DNA of 64,000 nt, from positions 86,458 through 150,457 of the forward strand of contig JBGUPL010000085.1 in the NCBI GenBank assembly GCA_045130275.1, read 5' to 3'. Positions within the stretch are counted from its first letter, which is position 1. Each line of letters opens with the position of its first letter. The stretch comes from F23-D06 sp045130275 (lineage in GTDB: Bacteria; Bacteroidota; Bacteroidia; Bacteroidales; WCHB1-69). A model generated the notes under the pieces. That model made no database searches. It worked only from the letters and a program-made list of their open reading frames with translations, and had not been told where the DNA came from. The translations under genes and the position numbers were made by a program. Below, in pieces: positions 35,186 to 44,488 of this stretch.

Positions 35186-37354
35186 TTACTTCTGGTAGAA
35201 ACGCACGCGGTTGTCGAGAACCTTGGTGTTGTTGATCAGATAAGTAAGCAGCGTGTTTTCATTACGCTCACGTCCGAGAACGGCGTTCTGCAGGTAATTC
35301 TTCTCGAGCATCAAGTTCTGAGAAGTCTGACCGTCGCGCGTCTCCATCACATTGACGACATAGACGTTGTTGTTACCACTCACTGCGGTGGGCTTGTTGT
35401 TGGGCAGTCTGAAGATCTTGCCAATGGCTTTGCTGTCCACGCCACGGTTCATGTAGTAGTCACCGGCGAAACTCAACATCACACTGTCAGACACTGCCGT
35501 CGTGTATTTCTGGGCCAAAGACTGCATACCACCAGATTTAAGATCATTGTTGAGTTGGTCTGCAACCATATCCAACTTGTTCTTGCGCTCAAGAAGGGTT
35601 TGGATTTCGTCCTTCACATCTTTGTATTTCTGGACGCCGACCTCGCGTGTCTTGGCCACGGAAGCGACGGCAAAGAACATTCTGTTGACATTGAAGACAT
35701 CGGAAACGGCATCTTTCTTCACGTCATCACCGAAAGACCAGCTGACGATATCGCGGCAGTTGGGGAGTTGACCAATGTTGGCAGCCATGGAAGTGACGTT
35801 CTGGCCGTTGACGACCTGGATACCCTGTTTGGCAGCGTTGGCGATCAGTTCCTCATTATTGGTGATGCTTGCTGCGAACTGGTTGGCTTGAGAGCGCAGT
35901 GCGCTGACTGTGGCATCGGAAGCGGTGATATCATAATCGTAAAGCACGAACTGGCGTTTTTCAATAAGCTGGGTGCGGTCAAGCACTTGGAACAGGATGT
36001 AACCGTTGGGGGCCTTGTAAACGTAAATACCGCCATTAGGTGTAGTCAGCAGGTTGTTGTAGATTTCAGGAAGGGTGCCACGTTCTGACATCCAGAAGGT
36101 GGTGTCGCCTTGTTCACGACCGTAGAGGTAGTTGGGCTGTTCGGCGAAAATGGTGGTCTGGTTGGAAGAGATGACCTGTTTCAGACTGTCAGCCAACAGA
36201 CGGGCTTCTTTCTTGGAATAAGGGGCTTCCTGATATTGAGCGGTCTTGAAAGGGAGCTCGATAGTAGCCACCAGCACGGAGTCAGGACGATTGGCGGCAC
36301 CGAAGACTTTACCGAAATACCATTTCACGTTCTCATAGGAGAAAGGCTCGATATTGCTTCCGACAGCTGCGTTGAAAATAAGGCTGTCAAGTCCGGGCAA
36401 TGTAATGTCGGTCTTTTTGAAATAGGTGCTGTCCACCATAGCGGCATTGCCCTTGGAGGTATTATACTCGGCAATGGATTCGGTCTGCGTGAAAGCGGCG
36501 AAATCCTTACGGACGCTGTCCTCGATGGCTTTCAAATCCGCAGGAGTCGGGTTGATGGGGAACACGGCCACGTTGATGTCGCGGTTGCGGTTCCGCACGT
36601 TGAACAGGTCGTTCTTGTGTGCGTTGTAGAAATCCTTCACATCCTTTTCGGCCACCTCGGGTTTGAGGTTCTGGAAGACATTGAGATCAGGATTGACCGT
36701 CATCAGGGAAACCATAGCCATGTTGTTGTCCTTGGCAAGTTGCTTGGCCATCGGATCAGAGAAATAGACGGAATTCTGCGCAAGTGCAAAATACTGTTGG
36801 GATTTCTGGGCACTGACGGCGAAACGGACCAGGGCGAGATACGCGTTGTAAATATCCTTTGCCTGCTCGTTGTTGGCCAGTTGTTCGATGTTGCTGATGA
36901 TGTTCATGGCACTCTCCGGACCGTACTGCTGAGCCAATGCGTTGGCGAACTGCGCAATGAACTGGTTCGGCTGCTGGGTGCTGAGCGAGGCGATCATGTT
37001 TTCCTTGAAATCCTCAATCATCTGGTTGGAATAGGACATTCCTAACTTCTCCAACTGTTTGTCCAAAACCTTGTCTTGAAGCATCTGCTGCCAAGTCATG
37101 TCATGAATCTGATACATTTCGTTGTCGTCCATTGAAGACTTACCCTGCAGAAGGCGCATGAGGGCGCTGTTCTCCTCATACTGCTTGCTGTACTGCTGAT
37201 CCATCTTCTTACCATCGATTTTAGCCATCACATACTTGTTCGAGAATGTGCGTTGAACGTTGGACAAGTCGCCCAAGATGAATGCCAATAGGGCTAAACC
37301 GATGATTACCAATAAAAGCACACCGTGCTTACGAATTGAGCCAATTGCTGCCAT
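35186..37354 (-). CDS. PpiD/SurA-N-type periplasmic chaperone
   Basis: 722 residues. A single N-terminal membrane anchor (HGVLLLVIIGLALLAFILGD) is followed by a SurA_N-like chaperone region (TWQQMLQDKVLDKQLEKLGM) and a long periplasmic part. Parvulin-like elements can be made out around residues 340-490 (FSYENVKWYFGKVF, GGIYVYKAPNGYILFQVLDR). The plan matches Bacteroidota PpiD-like proteins, which help newly exported proteins fold next to the translocon. It is the third such folding factor in the window. A -7 box lies at 37402-37409. Confidence 0.86.
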   Translation of the reverse strand: MAAIGSIRKHGVLLLVIIGLALLAFILGDLSNVQRTFSNKYVMAKIDGKKMDQQYSKQYEENSALMRLLQGKSSMDDNEMYQIHDMTWQQMLQDKVLDKQLEKLGMSYSNQMIEDFKENMIASLSTQQPNQFIAQFANALAQQYGPESAMNIISNIEQLANNEQAKDIYNAYLALVRFAVSAQKSQQYFALAQNSVYFSDPMAKQLAKDNNMAMVSLMTVNPDLNVFQNLKPEVAEKDVKDFYNAHKNDLFNVRNRNRDINVAVFPINPTPADLKAIEDSVRKDFAAFTQTESIAEYNTSKGNAAMVDSTYFKKTDITLPGLDSLIFNAAVGSNIEPFSYENVKWYFGKVFGAANRPDSVLVATIELPFKTAQYQEAPYSKKEARLLADSLKQVISSNQTTIFAEQPNYLYGREQGDTTFWMSERGTLPEIYNNLLTTPNGGIYVYKAPNGYILFQVLDRTQLIEKRQFVLYDYDITASDATVSALRSQANQFAASITNNEELIANAAKQGIQVVNGQNVTSMAANIGQLPNCRDIVSWSFGDDVKKDAVSDVFNVNRMFFAVASVAKTREVGVQKYKDVKDEIQTLLERKNKLDMVADQLNNDLKSGGMQSLAQKYTTAVSDSVMLSFAGDYYMNRGVDSKAIGKIFRLPNNKPTAVSGNNNVYVVNVMETRDGQTSQNLMLEKNYLQNAVLGRERNENTLLTYLINNTKVLDNRVRFYQK

Positions 37355-37401
37355 AAATTCTTTTATTTTTAGTTATACATTATATTTCAAAATTTAGCGC
37401 G

Positions 37402-37409
37402 CAAAGGTA
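37402..37409 (-). promoter_or_regulatory. -7 promoter box for the PpiD-like gene
   Basis: TACCTTTG on the minus strand. The rest of 37410-37570 has no gene; an imperfect hairpin CACCCACTTT/AAAGTGAGTG lies near 37498-37530. Confidence 0.75.
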
Positions 37410-37573
37410 GCATTTTTTTGCTTTGCCTCGTCTGTGCTGCTGTTTTTTATTATATGATTGTAAATTTTTGATATAGAGTTATTTGTAGAATAAACACCCA
37501 CTTTATGAAGTTTTATCCAAAGTGAGTGCTGTGAAAAAATAGTCAAATTTGAGACGCTATTCCCGCAAGATGA

Positions 37574-37625
37574 CTTAAGACTTAAGACTTAAGACTTAAG
37601 ACTTAAGACCTAAGACCTAAGACTT
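37574..37625. repeat. GACTTAA heptamer tandem repeat
   Basis: About seven copies of GACTTAA/GACCTAA in a row, just downstream of the epimerase gene. Confidence 0.8.
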
Positions 37626-37659
37626 TTGGGGGGTATAGCTAATAGCCAACAGCCAAACG

Positions 37660-39081
37660 CTACCCCCGGTACACCTGCGCGAAGAACGGGTTGTGTTTCG
37701 CCTGCTCCGCATAGTTCCATTCCGGCGGGAGGCATTCGGGACACCAATGGCCGCCTTCGAGAATGAGTTTCGGGGAGGCCTCGAAGGTGTGTCCGTCGTG
37801 GCATTGCCAAGTCAGCTTTTTGGCCGGGTCACCGTCGTATTCTGTGGAGACCAGTTTGCCGCCACGGAACTCCGCTGCCTTCTGCAAATCACTGACAGTC
37901 AGTTCGGAAAGAGGCTTGCTTTCGTCGTAGCCGTGGTCGATGTGGACCGCATGCTCGCGTCCGGGAAGATCCGACAAGTCCAAATCTTTCCAGTCTGGGA
38001 TGGCGCGGTATTTCTCCATGCTGCCGTAGTAGGCGCGGATGCGTTTTTCGTCGTTATGCTTGATCCAGTACTGCGTGCCGTAGGTTTTCTTGTTGGCCAG
38101 CATGCGCAACGCCATCTTGATGACGAACGGCGGCGCGATTTTGGCGAGTTTAAAGAACCCGGGAAGCCCGTCGCTCAGCTGACGGAAATAGTCGTCCACG
38201 GGCATGTTGGCGCGGAAGTGGAGGTAGTTTTCCAGCACGTCGGCGTCCAGATAGTATTGGCCGTGAAAATTCTTGAGTACGAACCAGTTGGAGTTGAAAA
38301 TCTTTTCGGGTTTCGGGCAGTAGGTAGCCTTGAGGATGCGACATTCGAAGTCGTAGTTGGTCATGCGGTACTCGGGGCCGCTGCTGATGTTGTAGAAGCG
38401 GTTCCAGAACTCCGCCGGCACCTCGTCGCGACAGACGCGTTCGAGCAGGCGGCCGGAGTCCTCCACGGTGGCCCATTCCAGCACGCCCTTGATGGGCACG
38501 TGGAACATGATGGGGTCGAAGTTCTTGAGGATGCCGGGGTAGAGGATGCCCGATTGGCGAAGACTCACCCAGTGCTTGAGGCCGGAGTCGGCGAAGACGC
38601 GCTCGGCGATGATCTTGCTGATGCCGTAACAGTCGAACTCGCTGGAGCAGACAGGGTCGCCGGTGCGGCCCCAGTGCAACGGCGCGTTGCGGTCGGAGGT
38701 CTGTGCCACCGAACCGATATAGACGGCTTTGATATCGTCGGCGTTGGGTTGTGCAAGGATGGCCTTGACCACATGCTCAGCGGCGGTGACGTTCACCTTC
38801 AGCGTCTTTTCGGGAAAATAGTCCGCCGACGGTGAGACCATGCCGCCCACGTGCAGCACGATGTCCGCGCCGGTGACGCCGCGCAGCACGTCGTCGTAGT
38901 TCATAAGGTCGCCCCACACGATGCGGATTTTGTCCGCAATCGGGGCCAGTTTCTTTTCATTCTTGGGACTTTTGCGCGCCAGGATGGTCACGTCATATTG
39001 TTCGGGATAACGGAGCAGCTCTTTAAGCCCTTCCCATCCCATGGTGCCGGTCGCGCCGGTCAGGAACACGTTTTTCTTCAT
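37660..39081 (-). CDS. NAD-dependent epimerase/dehydratase-like protein with C-terminal zinc site
   Basis: I use ATG 39081 (MKKNVFLTGATGTMGWEG), 473 residues. The N-terminal ~300 residues are an extended SDR: Rossmann motif TGATGTMG, GDLMNYDD, HVGGMVSP, YIGSVAQT and catalytic YGISK. The C-terminal ~70 residues (LTWQCHDGHTFEASPKLILE, then GGHWCPEC) add a probable Cys/His zinc-binding module not usual for SDR enzymes. The SDR part acts on a nucleotide-linked or lipid substrate; which one is unknown. It is divergent from the TonB-like gene. Confidence 0.8.
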   Translation of the reverse strand: MKKNVFLTGATGTMGWEGLKELLRYPEQYDVTILARKSPKNEKKLAPIADKIRIVWGDLMNYDDVLRGVTGADIVLHVGGMVSPSADYFPEKTLKVNVTAAEHVVKAILAQPNADDIKAVYIGSVAQTSDRNAPLHWGRTGDPVCSSEFDCYGISKIIAERVFADSGLKHWVSLRQSGILYPGILKNFDPIMFHVPIKGVLEWATVEDSGRLLERVCRDEVPAEFWNRFYNISSGPEYRMTNYDFECRILKATYCPKPEKIFNSNWFVLKNFHGQYYLDADVLENYLHFRANMPVDDYFRQLSDGLPGFFKLAKIAPPFVIKMALRMLANKKTYGTQYWIKHNDEKRIRAYYGSMEKYRAIPDWKDLDLSDLPGREHAVHIDHGYDESKPLSELTVSDLQKAAEFRGGKLVSTEYDGDPAKKLTWQCHDGHTFEASPKLILEGGHWCPECLPPEWNYAEQAKHNPFFAQVYRG

Positions 39082-39105
39082 CTTACAATCGGTTTTTTGA
39101 GGCCG

Positions 39106-39113
39106 CGAAAATA
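39106..39113 (-). promoter_or_regulatory. Weak -7 box for the epimerase gene
   Basis: TATTTTCG on the minus strand, one base from the consensus, 24 bp upstream of ATG 39081. Confidence 0.45.
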
Positions 39114-39132
39114 CGATTTTTTTGCTTAGGAG

Positions 39133-39165
39133 GCGACGCTTCCCAGCGTCGCAAATAAGCGTCGC
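39133..39165. repeat. GCGACGC palindrome with extra arm copy
   Basis: GCGACGCT-TCCC-AGCGTCGC is a hairpin (39133-39152), and a third AGCGTCGC follows at 39158-39165. It lies between two divergent promoters and looks like a dispersed palindromic element. Confidence 0.7.
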
Positions 39166-39191
39166 AAAAAAACTTCCAATGAAAAAAATTG

Positions 39192-39199
39192 TATCTTTG
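39192..39199 (+). promoter_or_regulatory. -7 promoter box for the TonB-like gene
   Basis: TATCTTTG ends 4 bp before ATG 39204, the same leaderless arrangement as at the Ser/Thr kinase gene. Confidence 0.65.
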
Positions 39200-39203
39200 C
39201 GAC

Positions 39204-39788
39204 ATGTTAGCTCCAAGTCGAAATATAGTGTTCTCGTTGCTCTTGACCGTTGCTTTTTGTGCAATGGCAGTTACTTTGTTCGCACAAGACCTCCCAAAGT
39301 TGTCGTCTGATTCAAATCGTGAAAAAGTCGTATTGAATATTATTGAGTGCGGAACGAATTATTCTCGCATGATCCAAATTCAAGGGGAGGACACGATTGT
39401 TGTATGGGAGGGAGACCACGATACTGATTTGCAATTAGACCCTGATTTTGAGCGTATTGAGATCGTGGACGATGATACGATCTTTCATGTTCCGGAAATT
39501 TTCCCGAAATTTCCTGGTGGAGCGGATTCCTTGAATGCCTATCTTCAGCGGGAGAAACGGTGGCATGGCAATCCTTTCTTGGATGTTGCCGGGACTGTGC
39601 TGGTGGAGTTTGTCGTGGAGAGAGACGGAAGCGTCACGCAACCGAGGGTCAAGGTTTCCCTCAATCCGGAGTTTCACGACAAAGAGGCCCTTCGCGTGAT
39701 TCAGTCCATGCCCAAATGGGAACCGGCGACAGTGAACGGGACGCCGGTGCGATGTTATTACCAGATACCGGTGACGTGGAGGTTCTAG
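39204..39788 (+). CDS. TonB C-terminal-domain protein
   Basis: 194 residues. An N-terminal hydrophobic segment (IVFSLLLTVAFCAMAVTLFA) acts as signal or anchor. The C-terminal ~85 residues are a TonB domain: FPGGADSLNAYLQREKRW, VAGTVLVEFVVERDGSVTQP and ALRVIQSMPKWEPATVNGTP. TonB-like domains transmit proton-motive energy or bind outer-membrane receptors. This short form without a proline-rich spacer is common in Bacteroidota and may be an uncoupled, periplasmic variant. Role not established. Confidence 0.85.
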   Translation: MLAPSRNIVFSLLLTVAFCAMAVTLFAQDLPKLSSDSNREKVVLNIIECGTNYSRMIQIQGEDTIVVWEGDHDTDLQLDPDFERIEIVDDDTIFHVPEIFPKFPGGADSLNAYLQREKRWHGNPFLDVAGTVLVEFVVERDGSVTQPRVKVSLNPEFHDKEALRVIQSMPKWEPATVNGTPVRCYYQIPVTWRF

Positions 39789-39789
39789 T

Positions 39790-39808
39790 TGCGTGTCTCC
39801 GACACGCA
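39790..39808. repeat. GCGTGTC palindrome between convergent genes
   Basis: TGCGTGTC-TCC-GACACGCA, directly after the TonB-like stop codon and before nadA's end. It has no T tract, so it is a weak terminator candidate or a dispersed palindrome. Confidence 0.6.
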
Positions 39809-39834
39809 TGCCTTGCGGGGTGCCGCTGTAACTG

Positions 39835-40755
<921 letters not shown>

Positions 40756-40767
40756 AATGTTTGGTAA

Positions 40768-40975
40768 CTTCGTGTTGATTAGCTTCGCTGTTGATGACTT
40801 CGTGTTGATGACTTCGTGTTGATGACTTCGTGTTGATTAGCTTCGCTGTTGATTAGCTTCGCTGTTGATGACTTCGTGTTGATGACTTCGTGTTAACATT
40901 TACTCATTAACATTTACTCATTAACATGAAATCACTAACATGAAATCACCAACATGAAATCACTAACATTCACTT
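40768..40975. repeat. Compound minisatellite
   Basis: Two interleaved 15-16-bp units, GTTGATTAGCTTCGCT and GTTGATGACTTCGTG, occur about eight times (40775-40893). They are followed by two TTAACATTTACTCA units and four TAACATGAAATCAC units of 14 bp. The spacer holds no gene. Confidence 0.85.
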
Positions 40976-42358
40976 GAAGATGAACCGTCGGAAATCCAAT
41001 CCCAACGCATAGACCATCAGGGCGATGAGGAGGACGAAGCCGATGGTGTTGGCGACGCTGAGGAACTTGTCGGAGGGTTTCTTGCCGGTGATCATCTCCA
41101 CGAGGATGAAGAGGATGTAGCCGCCGTCGAGACCCGGTATCGGGATGATGTTCATGAAGGCGAGGATGATGCCGAGCAGGGCGGTCATGCTCCAAAAACG
41201 GTACCAGTCCCACACTTTCGGGAAGATGCTGCCGATGGTCAGGAAACTGCCGAGCTGCGTGGCGCCTTCCTTGGTGAACACGATCTTGAATTGCTTGACG
41301 TAGTTGCCCAGGGTGTTGAAACCTTGTTTCACACCGGTCGGGATGGACTGCCAGAAAGAGTAATCCTCGTGCACCACTTCGAAATAGTCGGCGGGTTGCT
41401 TGTAAGCCACGCCGATGTTGCCGAGCGAATCGAGAGTGACGGCCGCGTGACAGAGACTGTCGCCACGCACGAAGTCTATTTGCAGTTCGTTGCTCTTATT
41501 CTCCATGAAGGTCTTCTTGAAGTCGAAGAAACAGAACATCGCAGAATCGTTGATGCCGACGAGGGAGTCGCCTTTCTGGAACCCGGCCTTTTCCGCCGGT
41601 GTGCCGGCAAGGACGCTGTCTATAACGAACGGGATGCGGTAGTTGCAGAACAGTGATGAACTGCCCGCGCCAACCACCTTTCTGGGCAGGTCTTTCGGGA
41701 TGTTGATGACCACCTCTTCGCCGTCACGCTCCACAGTCACGGTTTTCACATCGTCCAAAAGCACCGTATTGGCGAAGTCGCCGAGGGTCTTCGGATGGAC
41801 CGTGTCCACCATCAGCACCTTGTCGCCATTCTGGAAGCCGGCATCCTGCATTTCCTGAGAGAACTCGAGGCCGTATTTGGCGTTCTGAAGCGGGATATAG
41901 TCATTGCCCCACGTGAAGCACATCAATATGTATATTATGATGGCCGTGAGGAAGTTGACCAACACGCCGCCGATGATGATGAAAAAGCGCTGCCAGGCGG
42001 GTTTCGCACGGAACTCCCACGGGTGCACTTCGCTGCTCAGGTCGCTGGCCTTGGTGGTCTCATCCACCATGCCGTTGATGGAGCAGTAGCCGCCGAGGGG
42101 CAGCCAGCCGAGCCCCCATTCCGTGGATTCGGGGTGGTTGGCCCACTCTTCGGGAGCCTTGCCGGAAAAGAAACTGAAGTGCATCTTCCCACCGAAACGT
42201 TTCATCCGAATTAGGGAAATGCCGGGGTTGAAAAACACGTAGAACTGGTCCACGCGGGTCTTGAATATTTTCGCGAAGGTGAAATGCCCAAGTTCGTGGG
42301 TCACGACCAGGAACGTCAGGCTGGCCAGAAGGCCGAGGATTTGCATTGATATACCCAT
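40970..42358 (-). CDS. rseP: Site-2 intramembrane protease RseP
   Basis: 462 residues from ATG 42358; ATG 42346 is also possible, and the extension to 42364 starts with TTG. Zinc protease motif VVTHELGHF in the first membrane helix and NIIPIPGLDGGYILF in the third complete the active site. Two PDZ-like domains lie between (one around GDKVLMVDTVHPKTLGDFAN, one around AGFQKGDSLVGINDSAM). RseP cuts anti-sigma factors and remnant signal peptides in the inner membrane. It is upstream of nadA on the same strand. Confidence 0.95.
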   Translation of the reverse strand: MGISMQILGLLASLTFLVVTHELGHFTFAKIFKTRVDQFYVFFNPGISLIRMKRFGGKMHFSFFSGKAPEEWANHPESTEWGLGWLPLGGYCSINGMVDETTKASDLSSEVHPWEFRAKPAWQRFFIIIGGVLVNFLTAIIIYILMCFTWGNDYIPLQNAKYGLEFSQEMQDAGFQNGDKVLMVDTVHPKTLGDFANTVLLDDVKTVTVERDGEEVVINIPKDLPRKVVGAGSSSLFCNYRIPFVIDSVLAGTPAEKAGFQKGDSLVGINDSAMFCFFDFKKTFMENKSNELQIDFVRGDSLCHAAVTLDSLGNIGVAYKQPADYFEVVHEDYSFWQSIPTGVKQGFNTLGNYVKQFKIVFTKEGATQLGSFLTIGSIFPKVWDWYRFWSMTALLGIILAFMNIIPIPGLDGGYILFILVEMITGKKPSDKFLSVANTIGFVLLIALMVYALGLDFRRFIFK

Positions 42359-42443
42359 TTTCAATTAAGAATTAAGAATGTAGATTGAAGAATGACAATC
42401 ATTGATTTTGTTTCATGTATTGTCAGCTTCAACAACCAATAAC

Positions 42444-43307
42444 CTATAACCATTTTAAAATGTCATCCCTCATTCTGATAGCTTCGGCGCGGGCGCAGTC
42501 GGCGAAGTGAGCCTCACCGTTATCCTGTTTACGGTATGCAAGGAGGATGCCACGGGAGGAGTTGACCACGCCGCCGTTGCCGTTTCGGAGGTACTTTGCG
42601 ATGTCTTCCGCCTTGCCGCCTTGGGCACCGTAGCCGGGAATCAAGAAGAAAGTGGTGTCGAGCATATTTCGGATTTCCGCAGCCTCGTCGGGGTGGGTGC
42701 AGCCCATCACGCCGCCGATGGCGGAGTAACCGCACTCACCGATGAAGTCCTTGCCCAACTGTTGCAGCTTCTCACCCACGACATGATAGACACGCTTGCC
42801 GTTCTCGGTGGGCAGGTATTCGATGTCTTTCGCGCCCTCGTTGGAGGTACGGATGAGCACGAACACGCCTTTGCCTTTATCCTTGATATAAGGCAGATAC
42901 GGGGACAAACTGTCCAGGCCCATATACGGACTCAGCGTGATGAAGTCGGCCTCGAACTCGCCAGTGAAATGCGCCTTGGCGTACATCTCGGCGGTCTTGG
43001 CGATGTCGCCGCGCTTGATATCAGCGATGATGACGGCTTTCTTCTCGCGCAAATAGGCGAGCGTGCGGCAATAGGCTCGGAGACCGGCCATGCCGTAAGC
43101 CTCGTAATAGGCGATCTGCACCTTGTAGCAGGCACTCACGTCCAAAGTGCTGTCGATGATGGCCTTGTTGAAGGCGAATAGCCCGTCCTCAATGGACGGG
43201 AATTGTTTTGACAAAGCGTCAGGGAGATAGGTGACGTCAGTGTCCAATCCAACACAAACGTGGCCGTTTTGGGCCACGCTTGCAAATAACTTGTCTATAT
43301 TCGACAT
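42444..43307 (-). CDS. pyrF: Orotidine-5'-phosphate decarboxylase
   Basis: Last step of UMP synthesis. 287 residues, the long PyrF subfamily (type 2). The catalytic segment is VIIADIKRGDIAKTAEMYAK with the D-x-K-x-x-D triad. VGLDTDVTYLPD binds the phosphate side; PGYGAQGGKAEDI and VNSSRGILLAY form the C-terminal phosphate loop. ATG 43307 is chosen over the upstream GTG at 43316. The spacing to rseP is 85 bp. Confidence 0.96.
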   Translation of the reverse strand: MSNIDKLFASVAQNGHVCVGLDTDVTYLPDALSKQFPSIEDGLFAFNKAIIDSTLDVSACYKVQIAYYEAYGMAGLRAYCRTLAYLREKKAVIIADIKRGDIAKTAEMYAKAHFTGEFEADFITLSPYMGLDSLSPYLPYIKDKGKGVFVLIRTSNEGAKDIEYLPTENGKRVYHVVGEKLQQLGKDFIGECGYSAIGGVMGCTHPDEAAEIRNMLDTTFFLIPGYGAQGGKAEDIAKYLRNGNGGVVNSSRGILLAYRKQDNGEAHFADCARAEAIRMRDDILKWL

Positions 43308-43344
43308 AGTAATCACTGTTCTAATTGTATTAATAGTTCGTTTT

Positions 43345-43436
43345 GCGACTTGTGACTTGTGATTAGTGACTTGTGATTAGTGATGTCCAACAAAAACCAA
43401 AAGTCTTAAATCAAAAGTCCTAGGTCTTAAGTCTTA
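43345..43436. repeat. Short intergenic repeats upstream of pyrF
   Basis: GACTTGTGATTAGT units (about 43345-43386) and AAAGTCTTAA/CCTAAG units similar to those at 37574. Confidence 0.6.
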
Positions 43437-44210
43437 ATTTTCCAGCACTCTCAACATGAAACCGGTGCCGTGGATATTGCAGATTTCCACGGTGGGCTGG
43501 TAGCCGTTCTCGTATTTCACTTTGCGTTGGCCGGGTTCTTTGGGCAGCACTTTGTCCTCGCAGTCGATAATAAGGTAACCGCGCAGTTTGGTCATGAAGA
43601 CATCCATGCTGCGGGAGGTGGTGTTATCGTCCTCACCCCAGACTTCGCGGAGGATAATCTCGCGAGGCACCAGTTTGTTTTTGTGATCGAGCATGAGTTT
43701 GAGCAGTTCGCACTCCTTGCGGGTGAGCGTGCGGGTGATCTTCGGATGGATCAACTGCATCTCCGTATAGTTGAGCAGGAAATTGCCGAACTTGATGGTC
43801 TCGTCCTCGGAAACGTACTCGCGGGGGGCGGAAGACTGGCAGCGACGCAGGATGGCACGCATACGGAGGCCCAGTTCCTCAATGCTGAACGGTTTGGCGA
43901 CATAGTCGTCGCAGCCCAGCATAAACCCTTTGATACGGTCCTCTTTGGCGGTGTACGAAGAAAGGACAATGATGGGGACGTTTTTGTCCACTTTGCGCAT
44001 ATTCTGCAGCAACTTGAATCCGTCATAATGTTTCAAAGCCACGTCGATCACGCAAATGTCGTACATTCCTTTGTTGAACTGTTCATCCGCATCTCCGCCG
44101 TCTTTGAAATCAAAAACCTCATAACCAGATATTTCCAAATAATCTTTTATCACATGACGCAGGTTGTCACTGCTATCCACTAACAAGACTTTTTCCTTTT
44201 TTAATCTCAT
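43434..44210 (-). CDS. OmpR-family response regulator, RprY-like, atypical
   Basis: 258 residues. The receiver has phospho-acceptor Asp56 (CVIDVALKHYDGF), the Thr/Ser switch region (IVLSSYT) and Lys106 (YVAKPFS). In the acidic pocket the usual DD pair reads D12-S13 (LLVDSSDNL), so one Mg2+ ligand is replaced. The winged-helix domain (TLTRKECELLKLMLDHKNKL) carries an insertion of about 22 residues (IDCEDKVLPKEPGQRKVKYE and following) before the last beta hairpin (VEICNIHGTGFMLRVL). RprY is a Bacteroidota regulator. No histidine kinase is adjacent. Confidence 0.88.
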   Translation of the reverse strand: MRLKKEKVLLVDSSDNLRHVIKDYLEISGYEVFDFKDGGDADEQFNKGMYDICVIDVALKHYDGFKLLQNMRKVDKNVPIIVLSSYTAKEDRIKGFMLGCDDYVAKPFSIEELGLRMRAILRRCQSSAPREYVSEDETIKFGNFLLNYTEMQLIHPKITRTLTRKECELLKLMLDHKNKLVPREIILREVWGEDDNTTSRSMDVFMTKLRGYLIIDCEDKVLPKEPGQRKVKYENGYQPTVEICNIHGTGFMLRVLEN

Positions 44211-44366
44211 AATATTAAATTTTACTTTGTCACTTTCTGCATTTTTTTGCTATTTTTTGGATAATCCCTACCGCTGCATATCGGGCATATTCTTCCACGA
44301 AAGCGATTATGAGTACTGAAACGAGCTTATTTCGAGAGCGAAAATGTTCGTATCCAAAATTTTTCG

Positions 44367-44374
44367 CAAAGATA
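44367..44374 (-). promoter_or_regulatory. -7 promoter box for the response regulator
   Basis: TATCTTTG on the minus strand, leaving a leader of about 150 nt. Confidence 0.65.
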
Positions 44375-44445
44375 ACATTTTTTTTAATAAAGATTATCCC
44401 GAGAAAAAAATTTTTTTTTTACAGTTTTCACAGTCGGTTTTTTTA

Positions 44446-44453
44446 TATTTTTG
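44446..44453 (+). promoter_or_regulatory. -7 promoter box for the NagB-LmbE fusion
   Basis: TATTTTTG, 35 bp upstream of ATG 44489; it is divergent from the response-regulator promoter. Confidence 0.7.
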
Positions 44454-44488
44454 CATCGGTTTGAAAAAAAACAGTAACTTACTTAAAT

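Noticed and set aside
40768..40975. CRISPR array
   Set aside because: Units are contiguous tandem repeats without unique spacers, and no cas genes are near.
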